This document shows positions 45,238 to 53,672 of a stretch of 64,000 nucleotides of DNA, one piece after another. The notes under the pieces are model-generated. The model did not search any database. It was not told the DNA's origin and saw only the letters and a list, made by a program, of their open reading frames with translations. Source of the stretch: Xanthomonas sp. AM6 (lineage in GTDB: Bacteria; Pseudomonadota; Gammaproteobacteria; Xanthomonadales; Xanthomonadaceae). A program made the translations under genes and the position numbers. Positions within the stretch are counted from its first letter, which is position 1. Every line of letters starts with the position of its first letter. Location: the NCBI RefSeq assembly GCF_025665335.1, contig NZ_CP106869.1, forward strand, positions 3,870,501-3,934,500, in the 5' to 3' direction.

Positions 45238-46200
45238 TCAGGCCACGTCCACGTCCACCGGCCACAGCCCGCGGATCGCGGCGATGCCCTGGCCGCCATG
45301 GCGGCGCGCTTCGGCGATCTGGCTCGGCAACAGACCGCCGATCGGGTACAGCGGCAGCGCCACTTCCTCGCGCAGCCGCTCGAACGCGTCCCAGCCCAAT
45401 GCCGCCGCACCGGGATGGCTGGCGGTGGCCGCCAGCGGGCCGACCACCGCGAAGTCGCAGCCCAGCCGCTGCGCCGCCTGCAGTTCCTCGACGCTGTGGC
45501 AGGACGCGGCCACGCAGTGCCCCGGTGGCAGCGGGCGCGCATCGAACTGCGGCAGCTGCTCCGATCCCAGGTGCACGCCGATGCCCAGTTCCTGCGCCAA
45601 TGCCAGATCGCGGTTGACCAGCACCTGCACGCCGCGGGCCGCGCACAGCGCCGCCGCGGCCCGCGCCAGCGGCGGCCAGCGCTCCGCCGGCAGGCTGCGC
45701 GCGCGCAGCTGCACGCGCTGCACGCCGCCCTGCAGCGCGCGCTCCAGCGCCGCCAGCCAACGTTCTGGCTCGACCGGCTCCGGCGTCACCAGATAGCGAT
45801 CGGGCTGGCGCAGCATCGCCACCACCGGCTGGTCGGCCGGCGGCATCGCGTAGCGGCCCAGCTTGTCCGGCGCCACCCAGGTCAGCGCCTGGCCCTCGCG
45901 GCCGCGCGCGGTGCCCTTCCACGCCAGCACCTGGCGCATCTCCAGCCGCAGCCGCTTGTCCGGGTAGCGCTGCGGCACCTCCATCAGCTGCGCGCCGACC
46001 GTGGCCTCGATGCCCAGCTCTTCCTGCAGCTCGCGCACCAGCGCCTGCTCGGAGGTCTCGCCCGGCTCGCGCTTGCCGCCAGGGAACTCCCACAGCCCGG
46101 CCAGGTCGCGGCCCTCGGTGCGCCGGGCCAGCAGGATGCGGCCGCGGGCATCGGTGATCACCCCGGCGACGACATGAATCGATCTGAGCGGTTCGGACAT
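45238..46200 (-). CDS. Nudix hydrolase-ThiE-like fusion protein
   Basis: A 320-residue two-domain protein. Residues 1-130 form a MutT-type Nudix domain with GRILLARRTEGRDLAGLWEFPGGKREPGETSEQALVRELQEELGIE, a full GX5EX7REUXEEXGU box; MutT removes oxidised dGTP. Residues from about 140 resemble thiamine-phosphate synthase (ThiE) with QLRARSL, VLVNRDLALAQELGIGVHLGSEQLP, and the VVGPLAATASHPG and YPIGGLLPSQ phosphate-loop regions. This fusion is a known arrangement in gammaproteobacteria; whether the ThiE part is active is not clear. The start MSEPLRSIHVVAGVI at 46200 fits; the longer frame upstream is noise. Confidence 0.88.
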   Translation of the reverse strand: MSEPLRSIHVVAGVITDARGRILLARRTEGRDLAGLWEFPGGKREPGETSEQALVRELQEELGIEATVGAQLMEVPQRYPDKRLRLEMRQVLAWKGTARGREGQALTWVAPDKLGRYAMPPADQPVVAMLRQPDRYLVTPEPVEPERWLAALERALQGGVQRVQLRARSLPAERWPPLARAAAALCAARGVQVLVNRDLALAQELGIGVHLGSEQLPQFDARPLPPGHCVAASCHSVEELQAAQRLGCDFAVVGPLAATASHPGAAALGWDAFERLREEVALPLYPIGGLLPSQIAEARRHGGQGIAAIRGLWPVDVDVA

Positions 46201-46396
46201 GGCGCAAGCTTGCCGTCTTCGGCGGTGCCAACGCAATGAACTGGGTTCACATCGCCGCCGATCCGCGCACAACGGCCGCGATCCGCGCGCGGCACAGGCG
46301 CGACCCAGGCAGTGGGAACGCTGCGCCGGCAACGGCGAAGCGTGCATCGGCGCGCAGCGCCGACGCGTCGCTCATTTCCCGCACAGCCTTGCTAAG

Positions 46397-46438
46397 CGGA
46401 GACTGCCTCCGTATCATAAGTGGAGAACACCTCCATTT
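46397..46438 (+). promoter_or_regulatory. Two GGAG-N5-CTCC inverted repeats flanking a -10 element
   Basis: CGGAGACTGCCTCCG (46397-46411) and TGGAGAACACCTCCA (46421-46435) are perfect inverted repeats with the same five-base arms-plus-spacer design. They flank TATCAT (46412-46417), a likely -10 element; the second extends to an imperfect AAGTGGAG/CTCCATTT pair (46418-46438). This looks like a double operator for the SDR gene that starts at 46456. Confidence 0.7.
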
Positions 46439-46455
46439 CCTGCACAGGCATTCGG

Positions 46456-47199
46456 ATGACTAGGCGATTTGAAAACAAGGTCGTGGTGATTACCGGCGGA
46501 AGCGACGGTATCGGCCTGGCAACGGCAAAACTCTTCGCAGAGGAAGGCGGCCACGTCTACATTACCGGGCGCCGGCAGGAACTGCTCGATGAAGCGCTGA
46601 AACATATCGGCCACGGGGCTGTCGGCGTGCAAGGCGACGTCACCAACCCCGCCGACCTGACCAGGCTCTACGCACGTATCGAGCGTGACCACAACAGGGT
46701 CGATGTTGTGTTCGCCAATGCCGGAATTCACGAAGTCGTTCCGCTCGAGGCGATCGACGAAACCCACTTCGACACCGTGTTCGGCCTAAACGTCAAGGGT
46801 TTGGTCTTCACCGTGCAGAAAGCGCTGCCGCTGATGACCGACGGAAGTACGATCGTCCTCAATGGCTCGATCGCCGGCGCTAAAGGAATACCGGGCCAGT
46901 CGCTCTACAACGCCAGCAAGGCGGCGGTTCGCTCGTTCGCGCGAAGCTGGACGACCGACCTCAAGGAGCGGGGCATTCGCGTCAACGTCGTGGCACCTGG
47001 CGGCACCGAGACACGCCTTATCCGCAGCTATCTTGATGCGCGACCGGGAGCGGAAGAGGCCCTGGCGCAAGGGGTGCCGCTTGGGCGATTGGGACAGCCG
47101 GACGAAGTGGCGCGAGCAGTGCTCTTCTTGGCATCCAAGGACAGCAGCTTCGTCGCCGGCCACGAACTCTTCGTGGATGGTGGCGTCGCCGCTGTCTGA
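46456..47199 (+). CDS. Short-chain dehydrogenase/reductase
   Basis: A 247-residue classical SDR enzyme. The NAD(P)-binding loop is TGGSDGIGLA, followed by FANAGIHEVV (NAG motif), the serine in VLNGSIAG, the catalytic YNASK, and PGGTETRL. It ends with the usual FVAGHELFVDGGVAAV. Substrate is unknown. Codon use is clearly AT-richer than the surrounding genes, suggesting horizontal acquisition. The ATG at 46456 was chosen because an upstream GTG (46420) lies inside the operator. A duplicated palindrome controls the promoter, but no regulator gene is adjacent. Confidence 0.9.
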   Translation: MTRRFENKVVVITGGSDGIGLATAKLFAEEGGHVYITGRRQELLDEALKHIGHGAVGVQGDVTNPADLTRLYARIERDHNRVDVVFANAGIHEVVPLEAIDETHFDTVFGLNVKGLVFTVQKALPLMTDGSTIVLNGSIAGAKGIPGQSLYNASKAAVRSFARSWTTDLKERGIRVNVVAPGGTETRLIRSYLDARPGAEEALAQGVPLGRLGQPDEVARAVLFLASKDSSFVAGHELFVDGGVAAV

Positions 47200-48030
47200 C
47201 AGGAAAGACCATTCGGAGCAATCACTTTCGGGAGTGGTCGCTCCGTCCGGCAGCGGAAGAACATGCTTCGTTGATCGAATGACAGCCATCCGACTCAAGA
47301 GCGGAAAAGCTGCCGGTCCTGTTCCCATGAGGGTCACGCCATAGCGCCATCGCATGAATACCGATTTTTGCGACGCACCGGCCTTCCCTGATGGCACCTG
47401 GGAATTTCGCCGCGAAACGCTGCCGCAAGCGCTAGAGTTTCGCGACGGTTTCCTGCGCCGAGCAGCGACCGGTTTGGCCGAATCCGGACATCAGCCGTTG
47501 CCGTGATCTCGCGCCGTCCGGAACCAGCATCTGCGACTCGGCGTACGACGCGCCTTGCGCCCCCGTTTGCCCGCACCAGTTGCTTCTCCCCACCTGTGGC
47601 CGGATCTCTCCTCCCGGACCAACGGACCGATAGCCGGCCTGTCTCGTTATCCCGAGTTCGGCGCACAGCTCGCCAATCCCGGCTTCCGGCTTCCGGCTTC
47701 CCCTTCGCCGCCCGTGCAAGCCGAAGCTTTGCAGGTCATCTAAAACGGTCGGCCGGCCGCCGTTGCGTCCCCGCGCTCGCGCGCCTCAAGTCGGCCGTTG
47801 TCGGCTCGATAATCAATGACCGTCGAATTCGGCCAACGCCGCAAATATGCCGGACACCAGCCTGCCATTGGCAGTGTTCTGACCAATCACCGCGCCCCAT
47901 CTGGAGCCATGGCCCCCTTTAGCAAAGGGGGCGCGCCGACAGGCGTGGGGGTTTGGGAAGCGCTTGGCCTGCGCCCATGTTTTGCGAAGCAAGATCGATG
48001 AGGCCGTTGCGCGGTTGCGCACCAGCGCTC
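47200..48030. other. Gene-poor, AT-richer intergenic stretch
   Basis: These 831 bases between the SDR gene and secA have lower GC than the region around them, as does the SDR gene. Short open frames on both strands have no recognisable domain, signal peptide or ribosome-binding site. A GCCCCCTTT-AGC-AAAGGGGGC hairpin repeat lies at 47912-47932. It may be the remnant of an acquired segment. Confidence 0.45.
47912..47932. repeat. CCCCCTTT/AAAGGGGG hairpin repeat
   Basis: GCCCCCTTT and AAAGGGGGC are perfect nine-base arms around AGC, about 100 bases past the secA stop on the minus strand. There is no following T-run, so I call it a repeat rather than a terminator. Confidence 0.65.
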
Positions 48031-50769
48031 CTAGCTCAACTGCCCATGGCAATGCTTGTACTTCTTGCCGCTGCCACACGGGCACGGATCGTTGCGGCCG
48101 ACCTTGGGCGCCTCGCGGGTGACCTGCGCCACCGCTGGCGCGTTGGCGCCCAGCGCCACCTGCTCGGCTTCTTCGTCGGCGCTGTAGCCGCCGGCGTCCT
48201 GGTGCTGGAACTGCGCCTGGCGCAGCTGCGCCTCCATCTGCTGCCGCTCCTGCGCCTCCAGCGCCGCCACCTCTTCCTCGCTGCGGATGCGCACGCGCGC
48301 CAGCAGGGTCACCACCTCGCGCTTGGCGTGCTCGAGCATTTCCGAGAACAGCTCGAAGGCTTCCTTCTTGTATTCCTGCTTGGGCTGCTTCTGCGCGTAG
48401 CCGCGCAGGTGGATGCCCTGGCGCAGGTAGTCCATGCGCGCCAGGTGCTCCTTCCAGCTCTGGTCGAGCACGGTCAGCATCACGTGCTTCTCCAGCGCGC
48501 GCATGGTCTCGCCGCCGATCGCCGATTCCTTCTCCTGGAAATGGCGATCGACCTCCTCGCGCACCTTCTCGGCGATGCCGGCCGCGTCCAGTTCCTCGTG
48601 GCGCTTGACCAAGTCGGTCAGCGACAGCGGCAGGCCCAGGTCGCTGGCCAGGGTCGCCTCCAGGCCCGCCAGGTCCCACTGCTCGTCGACCGAGTTCGGC
48701 GGCACGAAGCGCGCCACCAGGTCGTAGATCACGTCGTCGCGGATGCCGTCGACGTTGTCCTTGACCGACTCGGCGTCGAGCAGCTCGTCGCGCTGGGCGT
48801 AAATCACCTTGCGCTGGTCGTTGTTGACGTCGTCGAAGTCGAGCAGGTTCTTGCGGATGTCGAAGTTGTGCGCCTCGACCTTGCGCTGCGCCTTCTCGAT
48901 CTGGCGGCTGACCAGCTTGTCCTCGATGACGTCGTCTTCCTTCATGCCCATCATCCGCATCGCCTTCTGCACCCAGTCCGAGGCGAAGATGCGCATCAGG
49001 TTGTCTTCCAGCGACAGGTAGAAGCGCGAGGAACCCGGGTCGCCCTGGCGCCCGGAACGGCCGCGCAGCTGGTTGTCGATGCGCCGCGATTCGTGGCGTT
49101 CGGTGCCGATGATGTGCAGGCCGCCGGCGGCCTTGACCGCGTCGTGGCGCTCCTGCCAGGCGGCCTTCAGCCGCGCGCGCTCGTCCTCGCTCAGGTCCTC
49201 GCCCAGCGCATGCAGCTCCGCTTCCAGCGAGCCGCCGAGCACGATGTCGGTACCGCGGCCGGCCATGTTGGTGGCGATGGTCACCGCGCCCGGCTGGCCG
49301 GCGTTGGCGACGATCTGCGCCTCGCGCTCGTGCTGCTTGGCGTTGAGCACCTCGTGCTTGACGCCCGCCTTGCGCAGGTGCTCGGACAGCATCTCCGAGG
49401 TCTCGATCGAGGTGGTGCCGACCAGCACCGGCTGGCCGCGTTTGGCGCAGTCCTCGATGTCGGCGAGCACCGCGTTGAACTTGCCCTGGCGGTTGAGGAA
49501 CACCTGGTCCGGCCAGTCCTTGCGGATGGTCGGGCGGTTGGTCGGGATCACCACCACTTCCAGGCCGTAGATGCTCTGGAATTCGTAGGCTTCGGTGTCG
49601 GCCGTGCCGGTCATGCCGGACAGCTTCCTGTACATGCGGAACAGGTTCTGGAAGGTGATGCTGGCCAGCGTCTGGTTCTCGCGCTGCACCGGCACGCCTT
49701 CCTTCGCTTCCACCGCCTGGTGCAGGCCGTCGGACCAGCGCCGGCCCGGCAGGGTGCGGCCGGTGAACTCGTCGACGATGACCACCTCGCCATCGCGCAC
49801 GATGTAGTCCACGTCGCGCTGGTAGATCGCATGCGCGCGCAGCGCGGCGTTGAGGTGGTGCACCACGCTGAGGTTCTGCGCGCCGTACAGGCGGTCCTCC
49901 TCGTTGGTCAGGATGCCGGCGGCGCGCAGCAGCTCCTCGGCGTGTTCCATGCCGGCCTCGGACAGGTGCACCTGCTTGCCCTTCTCGTCGACCCAGAAAT
50001 CGCCCTCGCCTTCTTCGGACTCCTGCTTGGTCAGCTGCGGCACGATGCGGTTGACGCGGATGTACAGCTCCGGCGAATCGTCGGCCGGGCCGGAGATGAT
50101 CAGCGGGGTGCGCGCCTCGTCGATCAGGATCGAGTCCACTTCGTCGACGATGGCGTAGTTCAGGCCGCGCTGGTAGCGGTCGGCCTTGGACAGCGCCATG
50201 TTGTCGCGCAGGTAGTCGAAGCCGAATTCGTTGTTGGTGCCGTAGGTGATGTCGGCGGCGTAGGCGGCGTGCTTGTCGCTGTGCGGCATGCCCGGATAGA
50301 CCACGCCCACGCTCAGCCCCAGCCAGTTGTACAGCTTGCCCATCTGCGCGGCGTCGCGGCGCGCCAGGTAGTCGTTGACGGTGACCACGTGCACGCCCTT
50401 GTCCTCCAGCGCGTTGAGGTACACCGGCAGCGTCGCCACCAGGGTCTTGCCTTCGCCGGTGCGCATTTCCGCGATCTTGCCCAAGTGCAGGACCATGCCG
50501 CCGATCAGCTGCACGTCGTAGTGGCGCATGCCGAGCACGCGGCGGCTGGCCTCGCGGCACACCGCGAACGCTTCCGGCAGCACCTTGTCCAGGCTCTCGC
50601 CGCCGGCGATGCGCCCACGCAGTTCCGGGGTCTTGGCCTGCAGCTGCGCGTCGGAGAGCTGCTCCATTTCCGGTTCCAGCGCGTTGACCTTGGCGACGAT
50701 ACGGTGGAGCTGACGCAGCTGGCGCTCGTTGCGGCTACCGAAAACGCGAGTAAGCAGACTGTTGATCAT
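48031..50769 (-). CDS. secA: Preprotein translocase ATPase SecA
   Basis: SecA drives Sec-dependent protein export across the inner membrane, cycling between cytosol and SecYEG. The 912-residue product has Walker [12 protein letters not shown], the DEAD-like [15 protein letters not shown], the preprotein cross-linking domain, helicase motifs NMAGRGTDI and [11 protein letters not shown], and a C-terminal zinc-binding [14 protein letters not shown] that contacts SecB and phospholipid. Length is close to E. coli (901). The start at 50769 ([18 protein letters not shown]) matches the family; no Shine-Dalgarno precedes it. A strong hairpin lies in its upstream region. It is followed downstream by an AT-richer gap rather than mutT. 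Confidence 0.98.
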   Translation of the reverse strand: MINSLLTRVFGSRNERQLRQLHRIVAKVNALEPEMEQLSDAQLQAKTPELRGRIAGGESLDKVLPEAFAVCREASRRVLGMRHYDVQLIGGMVLHLGKIAEMRTGEGKTLVATLPVYLNALEDKGVHVVTVNDYLARRDAAQMGKLYNWLGLSVGVVYPGMPHSDKHAAYAADITYGTNNEFGFDYLRDNMALSKADRYQRGLNYAIVDEVDSILIDEARTPLIISGPADDSPELYIRVNRIVPQLTKQESEEGEGDFWVDEKGKQVHLSEAGMEHAEELLRAAGILTNEEDRLYGAQNLSVVHHLNAALRAHAIYQRDVDYIVRDGEVVIVDEFTGRTLPGRRWSDGLHQAVEAKEGVPVQRENQTLASITFQNLFRMYRKLSGMTGTADTEAYEFQSIYGLEVVVIPTNRPTIRKDWPDQVFLNRQGKFNAVLADIEDCAKRGQPVLVGTTSIETSEMLSEHLRKAGVKHEVLNAKQHEREAQIVANAGQPGAVTIATNMAGRGTDIVLGGSLEAELHALGEDLSEDERARLKAAWQERHDAVKAAGGLHIIGTERHESRRIDNQLRGRSGRQGDPGSSRFYLSLEDNLMRIFASDWVQKAMRMMGMKEDDVIEDKLVSRQIEKAQRKVEAHNFDIRKNLLDFDDVNNDQRKVIYAQRDELLDAESVKDNVDGIRDDVIYDLVARFVPPNSVDEQWDLAGLEATLASDLGLPLSLTDLVKRHEELDAAGIAEKVREEVDRHFQEKESAIGGETMRALEKHVMLTVLDQSWKEHLARMDYLRQGIHLRGYAQKQPKQEYKKEAFELFSEMLEHAKREVVTLLARVRIRSEEEVAALEAQERQQMEAQLRQAQFQHQDAGGYSADEEAEQVALGANAPAVAQVTREAPKVGRNDPCPCGSGKKYKHCHGQLS

Positions 50770-50833
50770 TGAAGGAACCGGTTGGAAAGGAACGCCCGTA
50801 CGGCCCGATCCCCCAGGGAAGCGGTGGGCCGCA

Positions 50834-50859
50834 AACGAAACAGGGCGCGAGGCGCCCTG
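50834..50859 (-). terminator. Intrinsic terminator of the M23 peptidase gene
   Basis: On the minus strand CAGGGCGC and GCGCCCTG pair around CTC (50841-50859), followed by TTTCGTTT. It lies about 75 bases past the M23 stop. A TACAAT hexamer (50874-50879) just upstream is -10-like, so the hairpin could instead lie in a secA leader. Confidence 0.75.
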
Positions 50860-50932
50860 TCGTGGCAAAGCGTATTGTAGCTTGGGGCGGGCTCCGGCGA
50901 TTCAAGCGCCGGCCGCGCCGCCCCAGCTCGGA

Positions 50933-51880
50933 TCAGCCGCGGCCGCGGCGGCCCACCGGGGTGGCGCCGTCGCCGAGGAACTTGGCCGGGTTCATCACCA
51001 CGCCGTCCTTCCACACCTCGAAATGCACGTGCGCGCCGGTGGAACGGCCGGTGGAGCCGGCCTTGGCCACTTCCTGGCCGACCCGCACCAGATCGCCGAC
51101 CTTCACCGACAGCCGCGAATTGTGCGCGTAGCGGGTGACGTAGCCGTTGCCGTGATCGACCTCGACCACGTTGCCGTAGCCGCCGCGCACGCCGGAGTAG
51201 CTGACCACGCCGTCGGCCACGGCCAGCACCGGGTCGCCGACGTTGGCGTGGAAGTCGATGCCCTTGTGGTTGCCGGCGCCGCCGCCGAACGGATCGGCGC
51301 GGCCGCCGAAGCCGGAAGTGATGTAGCTGTTGCGGATCGGCATCTGCGAGGGCACCGCGTTCTGGTCGAGCTGGTGGTCGAACAGCAGCGACTCGAGCAC
51401 CGACAGCTGCTGGCCAGAGGTGGCGAACTGCTGGTGCAGCCCGTCCAGTTCCTTGCCCAGCTGCTGCGCCGGCATGTCCTGGCTGACCTCGTCGTCGCCG
51501 CCACCGACGCCGACCGGCTGGTCGAAGTCGAATTCGCCGTCCTGCAGCTTGCCCATCCGGGTCAGGCGCTCGCCGAGCGCGTTCAGCCGGGTGGCCTGCG
51601 CCTGCAGTTCGCCCAGCCGCGCGGCCAGCGCGTTGACCTGGGTCTGCGCGTCGCGGCGCACCTGCGCCAGTTCCGCGTCCTGCCGTTCCACCTTGGCCCG
51701 CAGCTGCGCCGAACCGGCCAGGCCGGTCGCGGCGCTGACGCCGATGCCGAGTACCATGCCCACGCCGAGCACCGCGCCCAGCACGGCCAGGGGACGCCGG
51801 TCCGCGAACTCGCGCAGACGCCACGGCAGGTCCTTTATCCCCTTTTCACGCGAATTGATTACGATCTTCTTAAACGCCAT
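50933..51880 (-). CDS. M23-family murein peptidase
   Basis: A 315-residue membrane-anchored peptidoglycan hydrolase or regulator. An N-terminal basic segment is followed by one membrane helix (PLAVLGAVLGVGMVLGIGVSA). A coiled coil (AQLRAKVERQDAELAQVRRDAQTQVNALAARLGELQ) leads to the M23 domain with HKGIDFHANVGDPVLAVADGVV (zinc H and D) and AHVHFEV (zinc H-x-H). Both zinc motifs are intact, so catalytic activity is likely, acting on peptide cross-links in the periplasm. Starts at 51880 (MAFKK) or 51892 are possible. It is divergent from dciA across 10 bases, so the promoters must lie inside the opposite genes. Confidence 0.9.
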   Translation of the reverse strand: MAFKKIVINSREKGIKDLPWRLREFADRRPLAVLGAVLGVGMVLGIGVSAATGLAGSAQLRAKVERQDAELAQVRRDAQTQVNALAARLGELQAQATRLNALGERLTRMGKLQDGEFDFDQPVGVGGGDDEVSQDMPAQQLGKELDGLHQQFATSGQQLSVLESLLFDHQLDQNAVPSQMPIRNSYITSGFGGRADPFGGGAGNHKGIDFHANVGDPVLAVADGVVSYSGVRGGYGNVVEVDHGNGYVTRYAHNSRLSVKVGDLVRVGQEVAKAGSTGRSTGAHVHFEVWKDGVVMNPAKFLGDGATPVGRRGRG

Positions 51881-51890
51881 ATGAGTTTTC

Positions 51891-52367
51891 ATGTCTAAGC
51901 GAAAGTCCGGCGAGGGCCATACCACCGCGCCGATGCCGGCGTTGGACGCGGCACTGGCGGACAAGGTGGGCGACCCGTTGCGGCGTGCCTTGTGGCTCGA
52001 CGCGCTGGATCGGCAATTGCGCCCCCATCTGCCGCCGAACCTGGCCTCCCGTTGCCGGTTGGCCAATGTGAACGGCGAACAGCTCGTTTTTCTCGTTGAC
52101 TCTCCGGTCTGGCACGCCCGGGTCAGGCTTGCCGAGGCCGATCTCCTCGCTGCGGCCCGGTCCCTCGGGCTGAAGGCCACCAGGGTGACCGTCAAGATTG
52201 CGACTGTATCCGCGCATTCCCCAATGCAACAGGCAAGAAGCAAGCCAGCACCGGTATCCGCGGCGACGCACAAGGGTTTGCGCGACGCGCTGGCGTCCTT
52301 GCAGGACGTCGACTCCGCGACGCCTGAAGCAGCGACGGCCTCCGGCCGGCGCGGTCTGCGTACGTAG
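51891..52367 (+). CDS. dciA: DciA-family helicase loader (DUF721)
   Basis: A 158-residue protein of the DUF721/DciA family, which loads the replicative helicase DnaB in the many bacteria that lack DnaC. The conserved core is PLRRALWLDALDRQLRPHLPPNLASRCRLANVNGEQLVFLVDSPVWHARVRLAE, ending with a helical segment and a basic, disordered C-terminus (after ATVSAHSP). The start MSKRKSGEGH at 51891 lies only ten bases from the oppositely oriented M23 start and lacks a Shine-Dalgarno; a downstream ATG at 51933 is an alternative. It sits between secA and lpxC. Confidence 0.85.
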   Translation: MSKRKSGEGHTTAPMPALDAALADKVGDPLRRALWLDALDRQLRPHLPPNLASRCRLANVNGEQLVFLVDSPVWHARVRLAEADLLAAARSLGLKATRVTVKIATVSAHSPMQQARSKPAPVSAATHKGLRDALASLQDVDSATPEAATASGRRGLRT

Positions 52368-52516
52368 ACACGCACGTCACGACCCGACGCATCCTAGCGG
52401 GCGCCGGCCTCGAGGTCGTTACCGATTCGTTAAATAGAAGTTAAGGAAGGCCGAAGGATGGGACGGATCGCCCCATTTCGTGACCGCCAACCGCCCCGGC
52501 TGCGGGGCGCCGAACT

Positions 52517-53428
52517 TTAGGCGTAGGCCACGGCCCCGTAGGCCACCGGCGCCGATTGCGCGGCCGAATCGAAGCTCACCCACTCCCAGGCGGCCTGCTC
52601 GGCGAGCAGCGCGCGGACCAGCTTGTTGTTCAGCGCGTGGCCGGATTTGTAGCCTTCGTAGGCGCCGAGGATGGCGCCGCCGGCCAGGTACAGGTCGCCG
52701 ATCGCGTCGAGGATCTTGTGCCGCACGAACTCGTCGGCGTAGCGCAGGCCGTCGTCGTTGAGCACGCGGAACTCGTCGAGCACGATGGCGTTGTCCATCG
52801 ACCCGCCCAGGCCCAGGTTGCGCTCGCGCATGTACTCCAGGTCGCGCATGAAGCCGAAGGTGCGCGCGCGGGAGATTTCCTTGATGTAGGCCATGGTCGA
52901 GAACTCGATCTCCTGGCGCGACTGCTTGGCCGGGATCATCGGGTGGTCGAACTGGATGGTGAAACCGAGCTTGTAGCCGTCGTACGGCTCGAAGCGGGCG
53001 ATCTTGTCGCCGTCGCGCACTTCCACCGGGCGCTTGATGCGGATGAAGCGCTTGGGCCTGTCCTGCTCGACGATGCCCGCGGACTGCAGCAGGAACACGA
53101 ACGGGCCGGAGGAACCGTCCATGATCGGCAGTTCGGCCGAGGACAGCTCGACGATGGCGTTGTCCACGCCGAGGCCGGCCATCGCCGACATCAGGTGTTC
53201 CACGGTCTGGATCTTGGCCTCACCGCGGCTGAGCCCGGTGCACAGCGTGGTCTCGGTGACCAGTTCGGCATCGGCCGGCACTTCCACTGCCGGTTCCAGG
53301 TCGACCCGGCGGAACACGATGCCATGGTCGGCGGGCGCCGGACGCAGCGTCATGTACACCTTGTCGCCACTGTGCAGGCCCACGCCGGTGGCGCGGATCG
53401 TGTTCTTGAGGGTGCGTTGCTGGGTCAT
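52517..53428 (-). CDS. lpxC: UDP-3-O-acyl-GlcNAc deacetylase LpxC
   Basis: LpxC is the zinc enzyme for the committed step of lipid A synthesis. The 303-residue product has TVEHLMSAM (first zinc histidine and the catalytic glutamate region), the [11 protein letters not shown] and GHALNNK motifs that bring the other zinc and catalytic histidines, and the usual beginning [22 protein letters not shown]. It is the last gene of the dcw arrangement but separated from ftsZ by an intrinsic terminator, so it has its own promoter. The stop is 150 bases from the convergent dciA stop. Confidence 0.98.
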   Translation of the reverse strand: MTQQRTLKNTIRATGVGLHSGDKVYMTLRPAPADHGIVFRRVDLEPAVEVPADAELVTETTLCTGLSRGEAKIQTVEHLMSAMAGLGVDNAIVELSSAELPIMDGSSGPFVFLLQSAGIVEQDRPKRFIRIKRPVEVRDGDKIARFEPYDGYKLGFTIQFDHPMIPAKQSRQEIEFSTMAYIKEISRARTFGFMRDLEYMRERNLGLGGSMDNAIVLDEFRVLNDDGLRYADEFVRHKILDAIGDLYLAGGAILGAYEGYKSGHALNNKLVRALLAEQAAWEWVSFDSAAQSAPVAYGAVAYA

Positions 53429-53476
53429 GGGAGACAGTCTGGGAACGTCCGCTCAGACGGGAACTGAACGGAATTG

Positions 53477-53508
53477 AGAATATCACGCGTTTAGCCAAAT
53501 TTTAACAA
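53477..53508 (-). promoter_or_regulatory. lpxC promoter
   Basis: On the minus strand TTGTTA (53508-53503) and GATATT (53484-53479) are separated by 18 bases in an AT-rich patch just past the ftsZ terminator. This gives a leader of about 45 bases to the lpxC start. Confidence 0.55.
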
Positions 53509-53561
53509 GACGGTCACAGCGTCCTATTTGCGCAACGCTGGCGCAGCCGGCGTCGCGGTCG

Positions 53562-53593
53562 CAAAAACCTGCCGGGTCGAGGCGACCCGGCAG
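53562..53593 (-). terminator. Intrinsic terminator of ftsZ
   Basis: CTGCCGGGTCG and CGACCCGGCAG (53569-53593) form a perfect eleven-base-pair stem with a three-base loop; on the minus strand it is followed by GTTTTTG. It lies about 80 bases past the ftsZ stop and separates the dcw cluster from lpxC. Confidence 0.9.
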
Positions 53594-53672
53594 CAAAGGA
53601 CACGGCGCACCGCTCGGGCGGACACTCCCGAACGGCGGTGTTGCGGCCGGCGCATGGCCGGCCTTGGCGACG

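Noticed and set aside
46420-46455. GTG start at 46420 for the SDR gene
   Set aside because: The codon lies inside the second operator palindrome and would add residues not typical for SDR N-termini; the ATG at 46456 fits the family.
47200-48030. Short open frames between the SDR gene and secA as genes or transposase remnants
   Set aside because: None shows a recognisable domain, DDE motif, terminal repeats or ribosome-binding site.
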